From Steinernema hermaphroditum (lineage: Eukaryota > Nematoda > Chromadorea > Rhabditida > Steinernematidae): DNA of 64,000 bases. Location: contig CM059625.1 in assembly GCA_030435675.1 (NCBI GenBank), positions 10,788,001 to 10,852,000 on the forward strand, given 5' to 3'. How positions within the stretch are numbered: position 1 is the stretch's first letter; the number at the start of each line of letters is the position of its first letter. A model generated the notes under the pieces. That model saw nothing but the letters and a program-made list of their open reading frames with translations. It did no database searches and was not told the origin of the DNA. Of this stretch, positions 28,601 through 40,477 are shown one piece after another. The position numbers and the translations under genes were made by a program.

Positions 28601-31600
28601 TCCCAAGGAGCTGAGTTTAATAGAAACAGTTGTCCTTCGCGCACTTTGTTGCACTTCCCATGAATGACGAAGGAATATGGTACGAGTCCCTTATTTTCCG
28701 ACAAGCTCATGATAATACATTAGACAGAAAATTAAGAGTCAGTCAGACGCGTATGTCTCAATTCGGCGCACTATGAGGACTCTGTTGGCGATGCGCCCAA
28801 ATTGTTCTTTCTGATTAGAGTCATGCAGGAAACCACAAAAAATTATACCATAGCAAAGGAACACACACTCGAAAGCTGGGAACGAAGAATTCAGACGGAA
28901 TAAGGCGGCCAATCGCTGTGAGTCGCAGAACTTTTTGTTTGTCGGATTGTACGCTTCTTCGGAGTGCGCGGTTAAATGCTTTTCAATGGCTTTCGATGGA
29001 AAGTGCTCAAATGAATAGAAGACACTACCCATCAAAGCTACACCTCACAGTTCCGAAATTAATATTCGCACGTAGGACAACAGTGGAGGAGGCTTAGGGT
29101 GCTGGCACTTCCTTCCCAACTCGAAAGGGCAACCAACCAACAATACACTCAAGCGGAGCGCTTTCCAGAATTTCGCGCTCGGTCTAATGAGCATGACACT
29201 CGATAATAAGAACTGAAGTCATGTGGTCAATGCCATTCGGCCTCCAGCAGAAATTTGTGCAAATTTAAAAAAGCACCAAACGACTCGTGGGTAAAAAGTT
29301 TTAAATGCTTCCGTCACACTAAGCGATGATTCAAACATTTCAAGTATTCCAAAAATACGTGGAATAAATGACGAATTCCATAGGAAAAACAACAAAATAC
29401 GTAGGTGATCACCAGATCGCCGAAATAGGCACGCAATCTGAATTATATATCGATATTTTTGCTGCTACTGTCTCGTTGAATGCGACTTGATGCACAAATT
29501 GGACACACCGTAACCACTTAACTCCTCTGCACTTCGGACGAAACAACACAGCTTGAAATGTAAATAAGATTAGAAGGCAGTCGTCTCTACTACACTGCGG
29601 CAGCGCCTAGACAACGAAACCAATTTACTATCACTTTTCCCGAAAAACTTCCACTAGTTATTTTGTTAACTAAATTCTTTTCGAAAACAACGAACACGTG
29701 TGGGCTCAAACTGAATAAACTTCGTTAGGATCCGGAAGTATTCTACAGATTTACTATGTTATGCAAAGCCCGCAGACAGAAGGAAACGTAGGCGCTGGAG
29801 AGCTGGACAACTCGAAGCAAAATGAGTCTTAGGTCAAGAGACGCGTCAATACAAGAAGAGTTGAACTTCAACAAGGTCCCAATTACGTCACGCAACTATC
29901 AGTCATCGACTCTGTTAAATAAAGACGGGAAAATAATGGCGCAAAAATAATGAGTGAGACGTAAGAAGAAGAGCAATCAAACGTCCATGGTACAATTATG
30001 CGTGTAGGACTCGGACGACAAGCACACAGCCACTTCTTGTGTTGTCGACCAAGTAAATATTAGACTCGCGCGCAGACGAGGGAAATCCTAGAGATTCGGT
30101 CGATGTCCTCAGGTAATAAGCAGCTATGCTAATCTATTGCTTTCTTCTCAATGGTGAAATCCTCACAATAATCTCCCATAAAAACAAGAGCGACAATACG
30201 ATAAGGACACGGAAGACCTTGTACAGCTATGAGAAATGCGGCTCATTTCCCCGTAAATCTGTTTTGCCTACATGATTGCTATGTGTAATTACATAATTCA
30301 CTTTGAAGCAATATTGCTACACAGGTATATCCACGGCAACGCATTCATTTGGTAGAGTGATATGAAAAATATATGCTAGCAAAAAAAGCACAGATTTTTC
30401 TTTGGCAGCATTAGATACTGTTTCTTTCAAATTTTCCAGCGACATTCCTCGTATCTATACACGCTGCAATACCTTCACAGAAGACAGCTTCCACCCATCT
30501 GCTTTGGCCATCACGTATTATGCAGTGCTGGTCTGGATCGTGTTGAATAACAAAAATAATCATCAGGGGGTAGCATAAACAGGTGAAAATGGTGGAAAAC
30601 AAAGAAATGATCCTTCCTCGTTGACGACTCGTTCGGCGAGCAAAAAGTGGGATTTGAGAGTTCATCTATGGCATCTGAGATGACAAACACAAAATTTAAG
30701 CACACAAGGAGAATGTTTAATGGTGCAGATTTGGATTCTAGCCAATGTCAAGGAGAGCAGTCAGACTGTATAATGTCGCTTCACACAAGAACAGCTTTTA
30801 AAAAGCATAATAGTCTTTATTAATAGAAAGTGCTAAGACGAAAACAAACATCCTATGTTTGGCTATATTTTAATTATTACTACGAAATACTCTTCAACCC
30901 ACATAGCTGAGGACGAGCAAAATTTTTAAATAACCCTATCTGCGCGTTGCGCCTAACACATGGTCGTTTCCGCTAAAATGGATGCTAAAGCCGACAATAG
31001 AAATCAAACGTTAAAAGCCGGTAAATAGCCATAAAATAATTAGGTATATGCTGAGGAAAACAGTGTGAAACGTTACATATTCACATGCTTGTTTTCCAAA
31101 TCAAAGGTCGCCGGGAAACGATGTTTCCTTTAATCCACTTTGCCGGGTTACAAGTTTCCATTACGCGAAGTTTAGTTGCCAACAATGTCATCAAAGTTCA
31201 TCACCCTTTTCAACGCAGCCTTTAAAGCACGACATGGTCACACTGCGCGCAGACGTAGGACAAGTATAATTCAAAAACACCCGTTCATAAGAACTACATA
31301 TCTCTGTCTACCTGACCTTTTGAATATTTTTTGATGCGCGTGAATAATGAAAAATGGTCGTTGCTAATTCGCCTTCATGGGGTAACATTGATTGCGCGTT
31401 TTGGCGATGCATAATTAATGCAGAGTTTTCGATGTGAAGGGTCACTAGGCAACACGGCCAGGTGCAGACGCCGCAGATTACTAATGCTACTGTTTTTTGT
31501 TCTTTCCGCTTTGGGGCACATCACTTGAAGACGAACTACGCTCTGAGTCTCATGGAACAACGCAGTGAAAAAATCAGAATAATAATGGGGTATTTAACGA

Positions 31601-32767
31601 CGTTCACGAAAGCAACAATATGTTATCTCCGTAATAAAAAACAAGTTACGAAAAACAAAGATCCAACCGCGTGATTTGCGTAGTGTCCGGATACTGAATA
31701 TGTCGAAGATTAACGGATGTTTTTGACCGCTGAACGCCTACCAGGGGCACTACTAATTCGAATAATGTCCAAATGTCGCACAAATGACAAGAAACGATGA
31801 ACTGAAGTTGGCTCACGACTAGCTGATGACCACTTTTATATGAGGTACGTGTGCTCTTGAAGAGCAACCTTAAAAGTCCCTCATATCACATTACTGAACA
31901 TAGATGGAGACTGATTTGTTTAGGCTTAACAGTGTCGTGCTACTCTCGTCATAGAAGGTCTTTAAATTGTATCGTCAGCTATTGGTCGGGTTGTCGACTA
32001 CGGTATGATGATACTGTGTGCCTGCGTTGCACGTTTGTAAACCGTCGATTGAGTAGTATAAACTCATAAAATCTCGTAGATCATCGCTGATTTTGTTGCA
32101 ATCATTGTCTTCTCACATCGGTTTTGCCTGTAGCATTCTGCAAAGCTGACATTGCCGTCACCTTTCTGCTGAGCACGAGCCGCTGCTTTCCATTCCGTAC
32201 CAGGTGGGCTTTTCTGTGTCATTCCTGCAGCTCTCTTGTGAAAAAGTCCAGTTTAATTACTAGATGTGCGTCTCTTGTCATTCCGCTTCAAAATATTGCA
32301 ATCGCTATGAATAGCCGACTGATTGCGAGCATCAAGACTAACCAACAGAAGAAAGTATTTATTTTTAATGTTTAAGGGGATTCGATGAACTAATATTTCG
32401 TATGCAAGGAAGAGTGCACTGTGATAAGTTGGTAACTTCTATAAAATTTCGAGAAGAAACGCTTTGTACTAGCACATAATCCCCGTTGGTGTTTATCAGA
32501 GTTCTGCGAACGCTGTAAAGGGAAATGCCAGCAAGTCACACCTGTTCGATCGGTCGCACTATGACGTTCACTTCGGTTCTCACGAACGTAGTTTTTATGA
32601 ATCAAAAATAGTCGGTTCCCAGCAAAGTTATTGTTAAGTGCACTGCTCGGTGTGTCAGAATAACCGTTTATTACCCTTAAACGATCTAATAAAGTGTTTC
32701 AGTTATGTTGAAGTGAATTAGTGAGCCGTAAACAGAGGACAAGTCGAAACACGGGGCTATTTACAAG
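25696..32767. other. Seven-kilobase stretch without a recognisable gene
   Basis: Everywhere else in the window genes follow within 1-4 kb, but here I find no exon chain with matching phases, no family motif, no tRNA-like B box and no tandem array. Open frames up to about 117 codons occur (e.g. 26095-26448 minus, 27283-27582 minus, 27518-27811 plus) but overlap on both strands and look like noise. It lies 5' of the GPCR gene and 3' of the nitrobindin gene, so regulatory sequence or a long GPCR 5' UTR intron is the simplest reading. Confidence 0.45.
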
Positions 32768-33733
32768 CTACATTTTTTGTTTTGTGTATATCACTCTCGT
32801 ATGTTCAAGATAGCCGTGGGCAGGATGTGTCGCGGTTCTCATCTCGATAATCTGCTCCATGTAGGTGTCGTCGTGCTTGATGAATGTTCGACGTAGCTGA
32901 ATTGTACTTACTGCGTATAGATCAACTGTCATTGTCTCTTACATCCTCAACGGGGAGATCTCGAGAGAAGGAAATGCGTCCGATGTCTTTCAGCACAAGC
33001 ACCATTTTGTTTGGCTCCACTTGACCGACTTCGTAAGTCGTGAAACCTGGAAACGTTGAAGTCAGCCATTGATCCATATATGAGGGGGGCGATGGTTACC
33101 GTTATTGCCAGCAGTCATAAGAGTGGCGTTGCCAGTAGGTTCAACGGTGATGAATCCCCACTCATCGTGGAAATGATCCTTTGTGGAATGCGACCATGCA
33201 CGGGCGCTGTAATTCAACGTGTCAGTTACAAATTGGATCAGCAACTGTCTTCAACGATCTCAAATTACTTCTAACTAACCCGGTTCTACTATCTGCGAGC
33301 AAAAGGGTATGGAGAAAAACAAGGAGCGGTCACTGTGACGAAACCGGTTACCCCTCAGCACTCGAGATGAAAGCAAAATTTCGACATTCTCAACAAGAGA
33401 CCCTCTTTTGTTGTATCGATTTATCCGTTTAACAAAGGTCAATGCGGAAACGGAAAAACGAGTAAACACCTACCTGAAGTTCAAAAATTGGACATTTGTG
33501 GATTTCGCCATCGGAGCCTCAAGAACCATAAGTTCTTCGCCGAAGGTCATGGTGGGGACGGTGGGCCAGAAAACCTTTCCAGAGAACTCGGAGCGCCATT
33601 TGCCGACGATCCATTCGAGCCGCTTGTTGTGTTCGGTGAGTTCGGAGTCGACCGAAACGGTCAGGAAGGAAGTTAGAGAGAGAAGCAGGGCAAGCCGTCC
33701 AACCTCGGGCATTGCGACACGATCAAATCTCAT
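32768..33733 (-). CDS. Secreted nitrobindin-like (THAP4 C-terminal domain) protein (199 aa)
   Basis: Exons 33733-33474, 33206-33100, 33046-32943 and 32896-32768. Nitrobindins are ten-stranded beta-barrels that bind heme and react with nitric oxide or peroxynitrite. The barrel begins LEWIVGKWRSEFSG, followed by WPT and FGEEL; HDEWGFITVEPTGNATLMTA matches the THAP4 segment HRECGFIRLKP; GRISFSR and the closing EHTRVIYTK strand also match. The His in EHTRV aligns with the heme-ligating His region. A hydrophobic leader (PEVGRLALLLSLTSFLTVSV) gives a likely signal peptide, with the second Met (residue 8) as an alternative start; a NAT glycosylation sequon is present. There is no THAP zinc finger, unlike vertebrate THAP4. 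Its predicted export is the unusual point. Confidence 0.85.
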
Positions 33734-33799
33734 TCCCGTTCAACTGGCTTTTGCGCGCCGCCTCCGCCCGCCTGTTGTCTGTTCATGACTTGTCCCACT

Positions 33800-33991
33800 T
33801 TATCCTGCCATGATGTTCACGTCATCCTGAGGTTCATATCGTTTTTGAGCGTGCTCCAAAGCTGACTGCACTGTTAGGATATCTAGTACATCTATTGTTT
33901 CAAGATGATATTTAGCTGTATATGATAACGTTGCTGTGCTTGAAACCAGTTCCAGTCCACGATGTTTGGAGTCACCAAACGAGTTGCGCAT
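33800..33991 (-). CDS. Small open frame, possible short protein (63 aa)
   Basis: A single ATG-to-stop frame with amphipathic, charged content (ALEHAQKRYEPQDDVN near its end), just upstream of the nitrobindin gene on the same strand. No signal peptide, membrane segment or known family is seen. It could equally be a chance frame in the promoter region; composition alone makes it look more protein-like than its neighbours. Confidence 0.25.
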   Translation of the reverse strand: MRNSFGDSKHRGLELVSSTATLSYTAKYHLETIDVLDILTVQSALEHAQKRYEPQDDVNIMAG

Positions 33992-34676
33992 TTGAGAACG
34001 CGTTTAGAACGCGCGAACGCCTGCCCACTTTTTGGAGATAAGCGTCACCATCACACATCAAAATTCTTATCGTTTTTTTACGAATTGGAAGAGTTCTTCA
34101 CTTAAAGCGCAGACAAAAATCTTCTTGCATGAATGTTTGAGTGCAGATTTGTTTTAGATCCGACAGATATTTACACCTACAAGAAGAGTTCTTTTTTCGC
34201 AACTGTTTTGCTTTAAAAGCATATTTTAAGATATGTCTTTGCGGTATAAAATCGATTTCGCCTATATTCCTGATTTTTCAAGAGAATGGATAGTTGCTAC
34301 TGTGCAGGTTACTCTCTAAGGATATTTTGCAAGCCTCGACCTCGAAGTCCTGTGGCAACCTGGAAGGCCCTCAGTGCGTCACTGACTATGCGATTCTCGC
34401 AGCGATCGACATTTCTGTTCAGTTGAGACGGTCGTTCGCATAAGCAAACAAACAAGAATGACGCACCAATGGTCGGTTGCATCGCTGTTCGTCAGCGGAC
34501 AACCTGCCACCCTACCTGCCCTCGTTGCCCACCATCAAGGTCCGATAACCAATACTGCCAACGCTCTTCCAACCAATACTCCCAACAACTGCTCGAATTG
34601 AGTACAAGCTTCAATGCATGCAAAGCATGAAAGCCACCCTCACTGGCGGCAACTTCACAAAAATGACCAGGCGCGG

Positions 34677-35739
34677 ATGGCGATGATGGATGACAGTGAT
34701 CGACCTACGAGGTAATTTCGGTACGTCAACGTGGCGCTATTTTAAGATCTTTAGAGACGAAAAGTTTCACGAAGAGGGTTACGTATGGATCAAATACTGT
34801 CTCTTTGCATCCAACATCCTGTTTTTGGTATGTGAACAGGTTAAAGTCACCGTTCAGAGCAGCTTTCAGATGGTCGGAACAATGGTGCTAGCTTTAGGAG
34901 CGTGGCTGCGCACAGACAGTCGATTTAGAGATTTCCTAAGCGAAAGATACCGACAAATCGTTCAGGATGCGTTCTGGGAGGCACCGACATTATACATCTT
35001 TTCCTACCTTTTAATCACCTTGGGAGGAGTGATGATTGTCATTGCGTTATTCGGCTGCTGCGGAGCTGTCCAGCGTTCAAAAATGATGCTAAGCATCTAC
35101 GCCGTGATTCTGTTCCTGCTCATGTTATTCACGCTCGGATGCGGAATATTCATTTTGTACAAACGAGATGGGGTAAGGTGAAAGGTGCATGCATATAATA
35201 TTCTTTTAAAAGATTGACGTAGAACTACAAGATGCATTGAATTATATGGTGCAACACTACTACCAAGGAGCCGGAATCATACAGGAAAGCCTCGACAGGC
35301 TGCAACAAGCATTTCGTTGCTGTGGTATGTGTGTTCTCTTAAATTAACCACTGCTTGACTGTTAGGAAATGCCGGATGCTCGGATTTTGCTGCGTTTCAT
35401 CAGGACCCGCCCCGTACCTGCGACATCCGTTGTGATGGCTGCCATTACAGAATATGGACAGCATTACACATAGGATTTTCTGTTGCAATAGTCGTCTTTT
35501 TGATTGTGATCGTCGTACAGGTGCGAATAACAGTGCATATTCTATGTATTACCAAGGCTTTCTAGCTTGTGGCAGTAGCCATGTCACTTTACATGGTCAT
35601 CGCTATTCCGAAGCACCAATTTCATCCTGAATACTACTACACCGAACATCAGAACAGAGCATATCTCAGGTCACTACGTTCGTACCGATCTCCACAACCA
35701 CCGAGGCCTTATGTCATATCTCCAGCAGCATACCGATAG
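34677..35739 (+). CDS. Tetraspanin (283 aa)
   Basis: Exons 34677-34711, 34755-34827, 34870-35172, 35213-35324, 35366-35520 and 35566-35739; introns of 40-45 bp. Tetraspanins organise membrane microdomains with integrins and other partners. Four membrane helices are visible: YCLFASNILFL plus MVGTMVLALGAWL (TM1), YIFSYLLITLGGVMIVIALF (TM2) ending GCCGA, MLSIYAVILFLLMLFTLGCG (TM3) and IGFSVAIVVFLIVIVVQLVA (TM4). The large loop carries the diagnostic CCG (173-175), then further cysteines in NAGC and CDIRCDGC, enough for three disulfides. The C-terminal tail is Tyr/Pro-rich. The start MAMMDDSDRPTR gives a normal short cytosolic N-terminus after removal of a 43 bp intron; reading without that intron from 34690 is possible but less typical. 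Confidence 0.93.
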
Positions 35740-36092
35740 CGTGATGCTTTTTTGTCCGTAGGTATCGCGCTACATTGTAGTTTGATGTTGTAAATACTGT
35801 TCTCTTGTGTCTTTCATTGTTCATCATTCGCCATGACCCTGTATTTAACTGCCCTATCTATCTCAGTCATCGCATTATTGTGCCATGCGGTCTGCACAAA
35901 ACTGTAAATATCATACCATGTACAAATTTTGGAAAAGAAATGAAAGCTGAAGACGTGCACATGTTCTCATAAAACTTTGTGTATTGTTCTGCCTGTGCTA
36001 TTCGGTTTTAACCGAAATTACTTAGAACAACTTCATATGCTCGCAATAGGTTATTTGCGTTCTGTTCAGCGTTCGCCGATGTCGCATTCGTG
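35740..36092 (+). other. Short intergenic spacer
   Basis: About 350 bases hold the 3' UTR of the tetraspanin gene and the promoter of the next gene on the same strand. No clear signal is seen. Confidence 0.4.
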
Positions 36093-37954
36093 ATGACTGA
36101 ACGAACTCATTCAAGCGAGCGCAATGTGGAGGCCAACGAAGATAGTGGTGGCGCTAGTCCCGGTGCAGATTCTTGGCTTCCCAGTTTTGTGCAGGTAAAA
36201 AGCATTCATAAAACAGGTCGAAATTTAGTGGACGTCTTACACCGATGGATATCGATACGCGTTAAGCAAACTAGCTAAAACAGCAAAAATTTCCGTGCGT
36301 TCGCAACTGATTTCTAGAAGACTTGATTAAAACAGTGCATGTAATGTTGTCCGATAGCTGCCTAAACGTCGTGCTGCAATAGCGATATAGGAACAGTGTG
36401 GTGCTTTCTCAAGGCCTTATTTTTCGGGTATTTATTGTTTCCGTGAACCTCCATGCCTCTGTTAGTTGCCTAGAATATGTAGAAAACTTTCAGCATAGAA
36501 TGAACGAGCGCGCCGGTACTGCGGACATCGGCCGCGGAGGCGACGAATTCTTCCGGCAACTTCGGAACGTTGGAAACGCGTTTCTCAGTAGACATCAGAC
36601 GTCTCCGACTCCGCAATCGTCTCGTGATCTGAACGACGTCTTTCCCGAACAGGGCTCTCCTGGCGGTAGCGTCACCAGGTCGGGAAGTCATGTTGGCGGC
36701 CTTAGCGCTCGAAGATCAAATGATACCAACGGTGTTACTGTGATCGATGTCGATACGAGTTCGCCTTCACCACTGATGAATCAGGTACTTTATATTTACT
36801 TATCGTCTATTTTGCACTGAAAATAGAGAAAAGAGCAGTAGTTGAAGGTGAATATAGTTTCAGACAGACGAACTAAGTGAGATTGATAGTGAAGAAGCAA
36901 ATCAAACAGACGAAGAAGTGGACTTTAGTACGCGGGAAGGACTAATAAGAGGACTCAGACGGGTCAACCAACGCATGAACCAGCCTGATACGGTGTGTTT
37001 TTGTGACGCTCAAGGTCTTGTTATACCCTTCATTTCAGCCCATTTATTGTCTTCTGTACGTTGTAGTATTTATACCTTTCTTGCTACTGGTACTGCTCAA
37101 AAACATTGTGGACTCGATTTACGAAAGCATTGCCTTTCTTATTATCGTCGGTGGTCATGTTTTCATGTCGCAACTTTTCTCTGACTCGAGTGGTCGTGGC
37201 ATGAAGTTTTGGACACTTATGGGAATGTGCCTGTTCGCGACATATGAAACTCTAGTCCACATGGATTCTCTCCACTTTCTGAAAGAATCTCTTCTCTTTG
37301 TGACCGTTCCGAAGAGTGAAGAAGAAGTCAGATTCACTTCCATCCTTTACATTGTAATTGTAAGTAACTACGTGGTGAAGACAACTTTCCTCGTTACGAA
37401 ACTAGCCGTAAGTCTGAAAAGTCCCTTCTAATCCAATTTGACCTTCTTGAAGGTGAGTATTGCACCCATGTTTTCGGAAAAGAGAAAGCGAAGACTTTAC
37501 CAGTGGCTGGAGTACACCAGCATACTATACTGCAACCTTCTTCCTTTTCCACAGTGGCTACGCTACTTCAACAACGTTTTCTTCGTTATGCTGTACATTC
37601 TGCTCAAGTTCTGCCTTAGTACCAAGATGATTCGAAGCTGGTTGCTGAACACGAGATGTCTTTTTCGGCTTACGACAGTGGGGACAATTCCATCGACGGA
37701 AGAAATAGCAAAGGACGACCACTGCAGTATCTGCTGCTCCACCTTCTCACAGCCAATCAAGGTGCGTTCTTTAGAAATGTTCTCCAGTTCGAATAATGAT
37801 GTTTCAGCTTTCCTGCAATCACTTGTTTTGCGAAGATTGTGTAAGTACGTGGTTGGATAAGCAAGACACGTGTCCTATTTGCCGCCAGAAAGTCTCGACA
37901 GAGGATAACCAATTCAAAAACGGCGACTCCCAGTTAATTCCGAACTTGTACTGA
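36093..37954 (+). CDS. RNFT homologue: RING finger and transmembrane protein, RNFT1/2 type (448 aa)
   Basis: Exons 36093-36194, 36494-36784, 36864-36992, 37039-37407, 37453-37761 and 37808-37954, all phase 0. It is predicted to be an ER-resident E3 ubiquitin ligase. The first 170 residues are polar, Ser/Gly-rich and acidic (SEEANQTDEEVDF). Several hydrophobic helices follow, including LLYVVVFIPFLLLVLL, SIAFLIIVGGHVFMSQLF and NNVFFVMLYILLKF. A C-terminal C3HC4 RING is built across the last intron: CSIC, CNHLFCEDC, CPIC. The PQWLRYF motif and the ending QLIPNLY match the end of RNFT1 (...IY). Length agrees with human RNFT1 (about 435). The ATG at 36093 follows an in-frame GTG; the intron after exon 1 is about 300 bp, the longest here. 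Confidence 0.93.
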
Positions 37955-39111
37955 AAATAGGGTGCTGTTCAGCTTAGTGTCTAGATTGTCAATCTGTATA
38001 GCTCATGAACCTACCACCTTATCGGCGATCTCTTAAGCCATCTGGTCTGTTCTTGAACTCTTTCAACAAACACGCTTTGGTCCTTCACAATAGCTATTGT
38101 ATGTGTTCTTAACCTATATGCTCATAGCATAGTGACCTTCTATTGCGGAATTCTATGACGGGTTACATCTTTCACAGCGAAGGGTCCCAATGCTCCGAAC
38201 GTTGCTTTATGAATGCACTTACTTCCCATTCCATGTTTATATTTATTGTATATAAGAGTACCGGCCATAACATAAATTTCTAGCATTCTAATTGTTGGAA
38301 TTTTCTGCGTTTTAGCATGAAACGAACGATTCATCGTCTTGCCAGGGGCGGGTTACAGCTACTCTCAGCTAGCAGTCATTGAGAAGACGCCTAATCCGCA
38401 CAGTACCTCATCCGCGCGACGAATTTCGGCGCAATCCGTCGATCCGGTTTTGCTTCACGTTTAAACTATCGCGGTACTCTTTACGCCTGCACACATTTTG
38501 TCACCAGAAGACAACAAGAAGAACATAATGAAATGAGCCGATGCTATGACATGCAGTATGCCATGCCATGCACAGAGCGAACTGAACTACCGAGAACTGC
38601 CGTCTTTGCAAGGATCTTATATTCTGGAGGACCTACATTATGACCATACAACCGCTTTCTGGATCTTGATGTTTGGTGGCAACGAGAGAGATGTTCTCAT
38701 GTATTGGTTGTTCTCAATAAATGTCCGATGATAGTTTTTGTGCGCACTGTCTGCAAATCAAATTGCATTTAACTATTTGTACGCAACTTCTTCATGCGGA
38801 ACGTATACGTTCTTTGGCGGATGTGTCGCTAGAGATCGCAATTATCCTCCATTCGATTGGAACGAATTGAAACATTTCACGATTTCAGAAAGAGCTATTA
38901 ATCCAACACGGTGAAAGAGGAGGAGTTACAAGGTCTTAGTCATCAAAGCTTTCAATTTTTTTTTCTGTCGCCCGGTGGTCAGCAACCGGATTTCTGCCGA
39001 TGTACTTAAGCCCAAGATTGCCACGTTCGGCATGCAGTTCTGGGATCCATTCAGTTCGACCGGCCAGCAAAAGGGTTTCTCTCCTCATTTGCCCATTTCA
39101 GACTTTGAGAC
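37955..39111. other. Intergenic region before the DB gene
   Basis: No exon chain or family match. A TATA-like or Inr element cannot be picked out with confidence; the pyrimidine-rich TTTTTTTTCTGTC near 38955 lies 150 bases upstream of the DB-gene ATG. Confidence 0.4.
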
Positions 39112-39808
39112 ATGGTTTCGGCGCTCCCCGTACTCGCTAGTCTGGTAGCTCTATTCGCTGTGAGTCTTCACACAACCGAAGCCTGTTTTGCTTCTGGAGT
39201 CTGTGGAGGTGGTCTAGGATGCCCTGCTCCTCCACCGCCAGTGTGCGGAGGTGGTTGCGGAACAGGAATGGGCTGCGGCCAATACGGATGTTTCCGTGTT
39301 CGAGCACGCGCAGCCTCTTCCAAGACGCTGAACCTCGAAGGACAATTCCAACCTCGTCGTTACGTACCTACTACACCGGATGAGAAATTCATGGCTTGCT
39401 GCGAAGATCGTCATCTTCCCGATTCGTGCCTCAGCAAGTGCTCTTTCCGCACATACACCCGTCAGGCTCTCCAGGTATCAATAGATATCGGGCACATACA
39501 ACTTCGAGAATTTTTAGAACATGTACTTCCGAAGCGACAAGTGCCCCATTCAGGCAGCTGCTGATATCCACTTTTGTGCCGCCCAAGGTCGTGACCACCG
39601 GGAATGCTGCGCTCGGAATGGAGTGACCAGCACACTTGCCGGAAGCAAATGCATGACATTCTGCGACCAGCGCCCCGGAAATGTCACCCAACTTGACTTC
39701 AGCTACATGGCTTGCTACGATCGCTTCGACAGCATGAAACAGTGCTTCTGGAATGCGCTTTCGGTTGAAACCGGACGCGTTGCACCTCGCCGTTTTGATA
39801 ACTTCTAA
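39112..39808 (+). CDS. Secreted DB-module protein 1 (217 aa)
   Basis: Two exons, 39112-39474 and 39518-39808, phase 0. A signal peptide (SALPVLASLVALFAVSLHTTEA) leads to a Gly/Cys/Pro-rich segment with CGGGCGTGMGCGQYGC. The DB module follows (about 90-200): ACCEDRHLPDSCLSKCSF, then CPIQAAADIHFCAAQGRDH, RECCARNGV, CMTFCDQRPG and YMACYDRF. This cysteine pattern defines the nematode DB family of extracellular and cuticle-associated proteins; the molecular role is not established. It forms a tail-to-tail pair with the related gene at 40478-41226. Confidence 0.9.
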
Positions 39809-40477
39809 ATGAACAATAATGCTGGTACTACGTTCTTGTTGTACACATTGGTATTGCTTTTGTAAAATATTTTGTGCCTGGTCGAAAGATAAATTCGGAG
39901 AACTACTCCTGAACATACATTTGTGAGGAGAATTTCTACAAAAGTTGGTAAATATCCACCAAAAAATAGATTTTTACGAGTTTATCTTTTCTTATAAAGG
40001 CTTACAAGGGCTGCCTTGCGAGACGTCTCATATATACACAAGAAAGACACAAATCACACCGTTGACGTTGATTTTCTTCTGGATTCGCCAGGAGATGGTA
40101 TCCGAGAGTAGAATGATCAGCGAATGCCATCAGTGTGCGCGGTCGTTGAAGTGGCGAAAAGGCTGAATCCAGTCGAGGCGTCGTTTTGGAAAGCCGTTTA
40201 GATGCGCGTAGTCAGTTCCTTTCTTTTTTTGTGAAGGAAGAAGTACAGTTAGCAAAACTGTTTAGAATCTGTCTGTAAGAAGTGACTATAGTCGCGCGGA
40301 CATTGAAATTGTGTGTTTCTAATCGATATACAAAACCACAAATTACCATAGAACTCGCTTTCGAGATGCATGAGATAGAGAGACTTCGAGCACTGATAGA
40401 CGAGGTTTGCATTGACTAACGTTTATTGCGGTTTGGTAATAAATAAATAAGATACAATTCGAAGAGATTGTCACGTT
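39809..40477. other. Spacer between the two convergent DB genes
   Basis: About 670 bases contain only the 3' UTRs of the two DB genes. No sequence similarity between its halves is obvious, so the duplication does not clearly extend beyond the coding regions. Confidence 0.4.
40422..40427 (-). terminator. Polyadenylation signal of DB gene 2
   Basis: TTTATT on the plus strand reads AATAAA on the minus strand, 51 bases after the stop of the DB gene at 40478-41226. Confidence 0.5.

Noticed and set aside
34690..34827. Reading the tetraspanin start at 34690 without the first intron
   Set aside because: It gives an atypically long N-terminus. Removing 34712-34754 yields the short cytosolic start normal for tetraspanins and a typical 43 bp intron.
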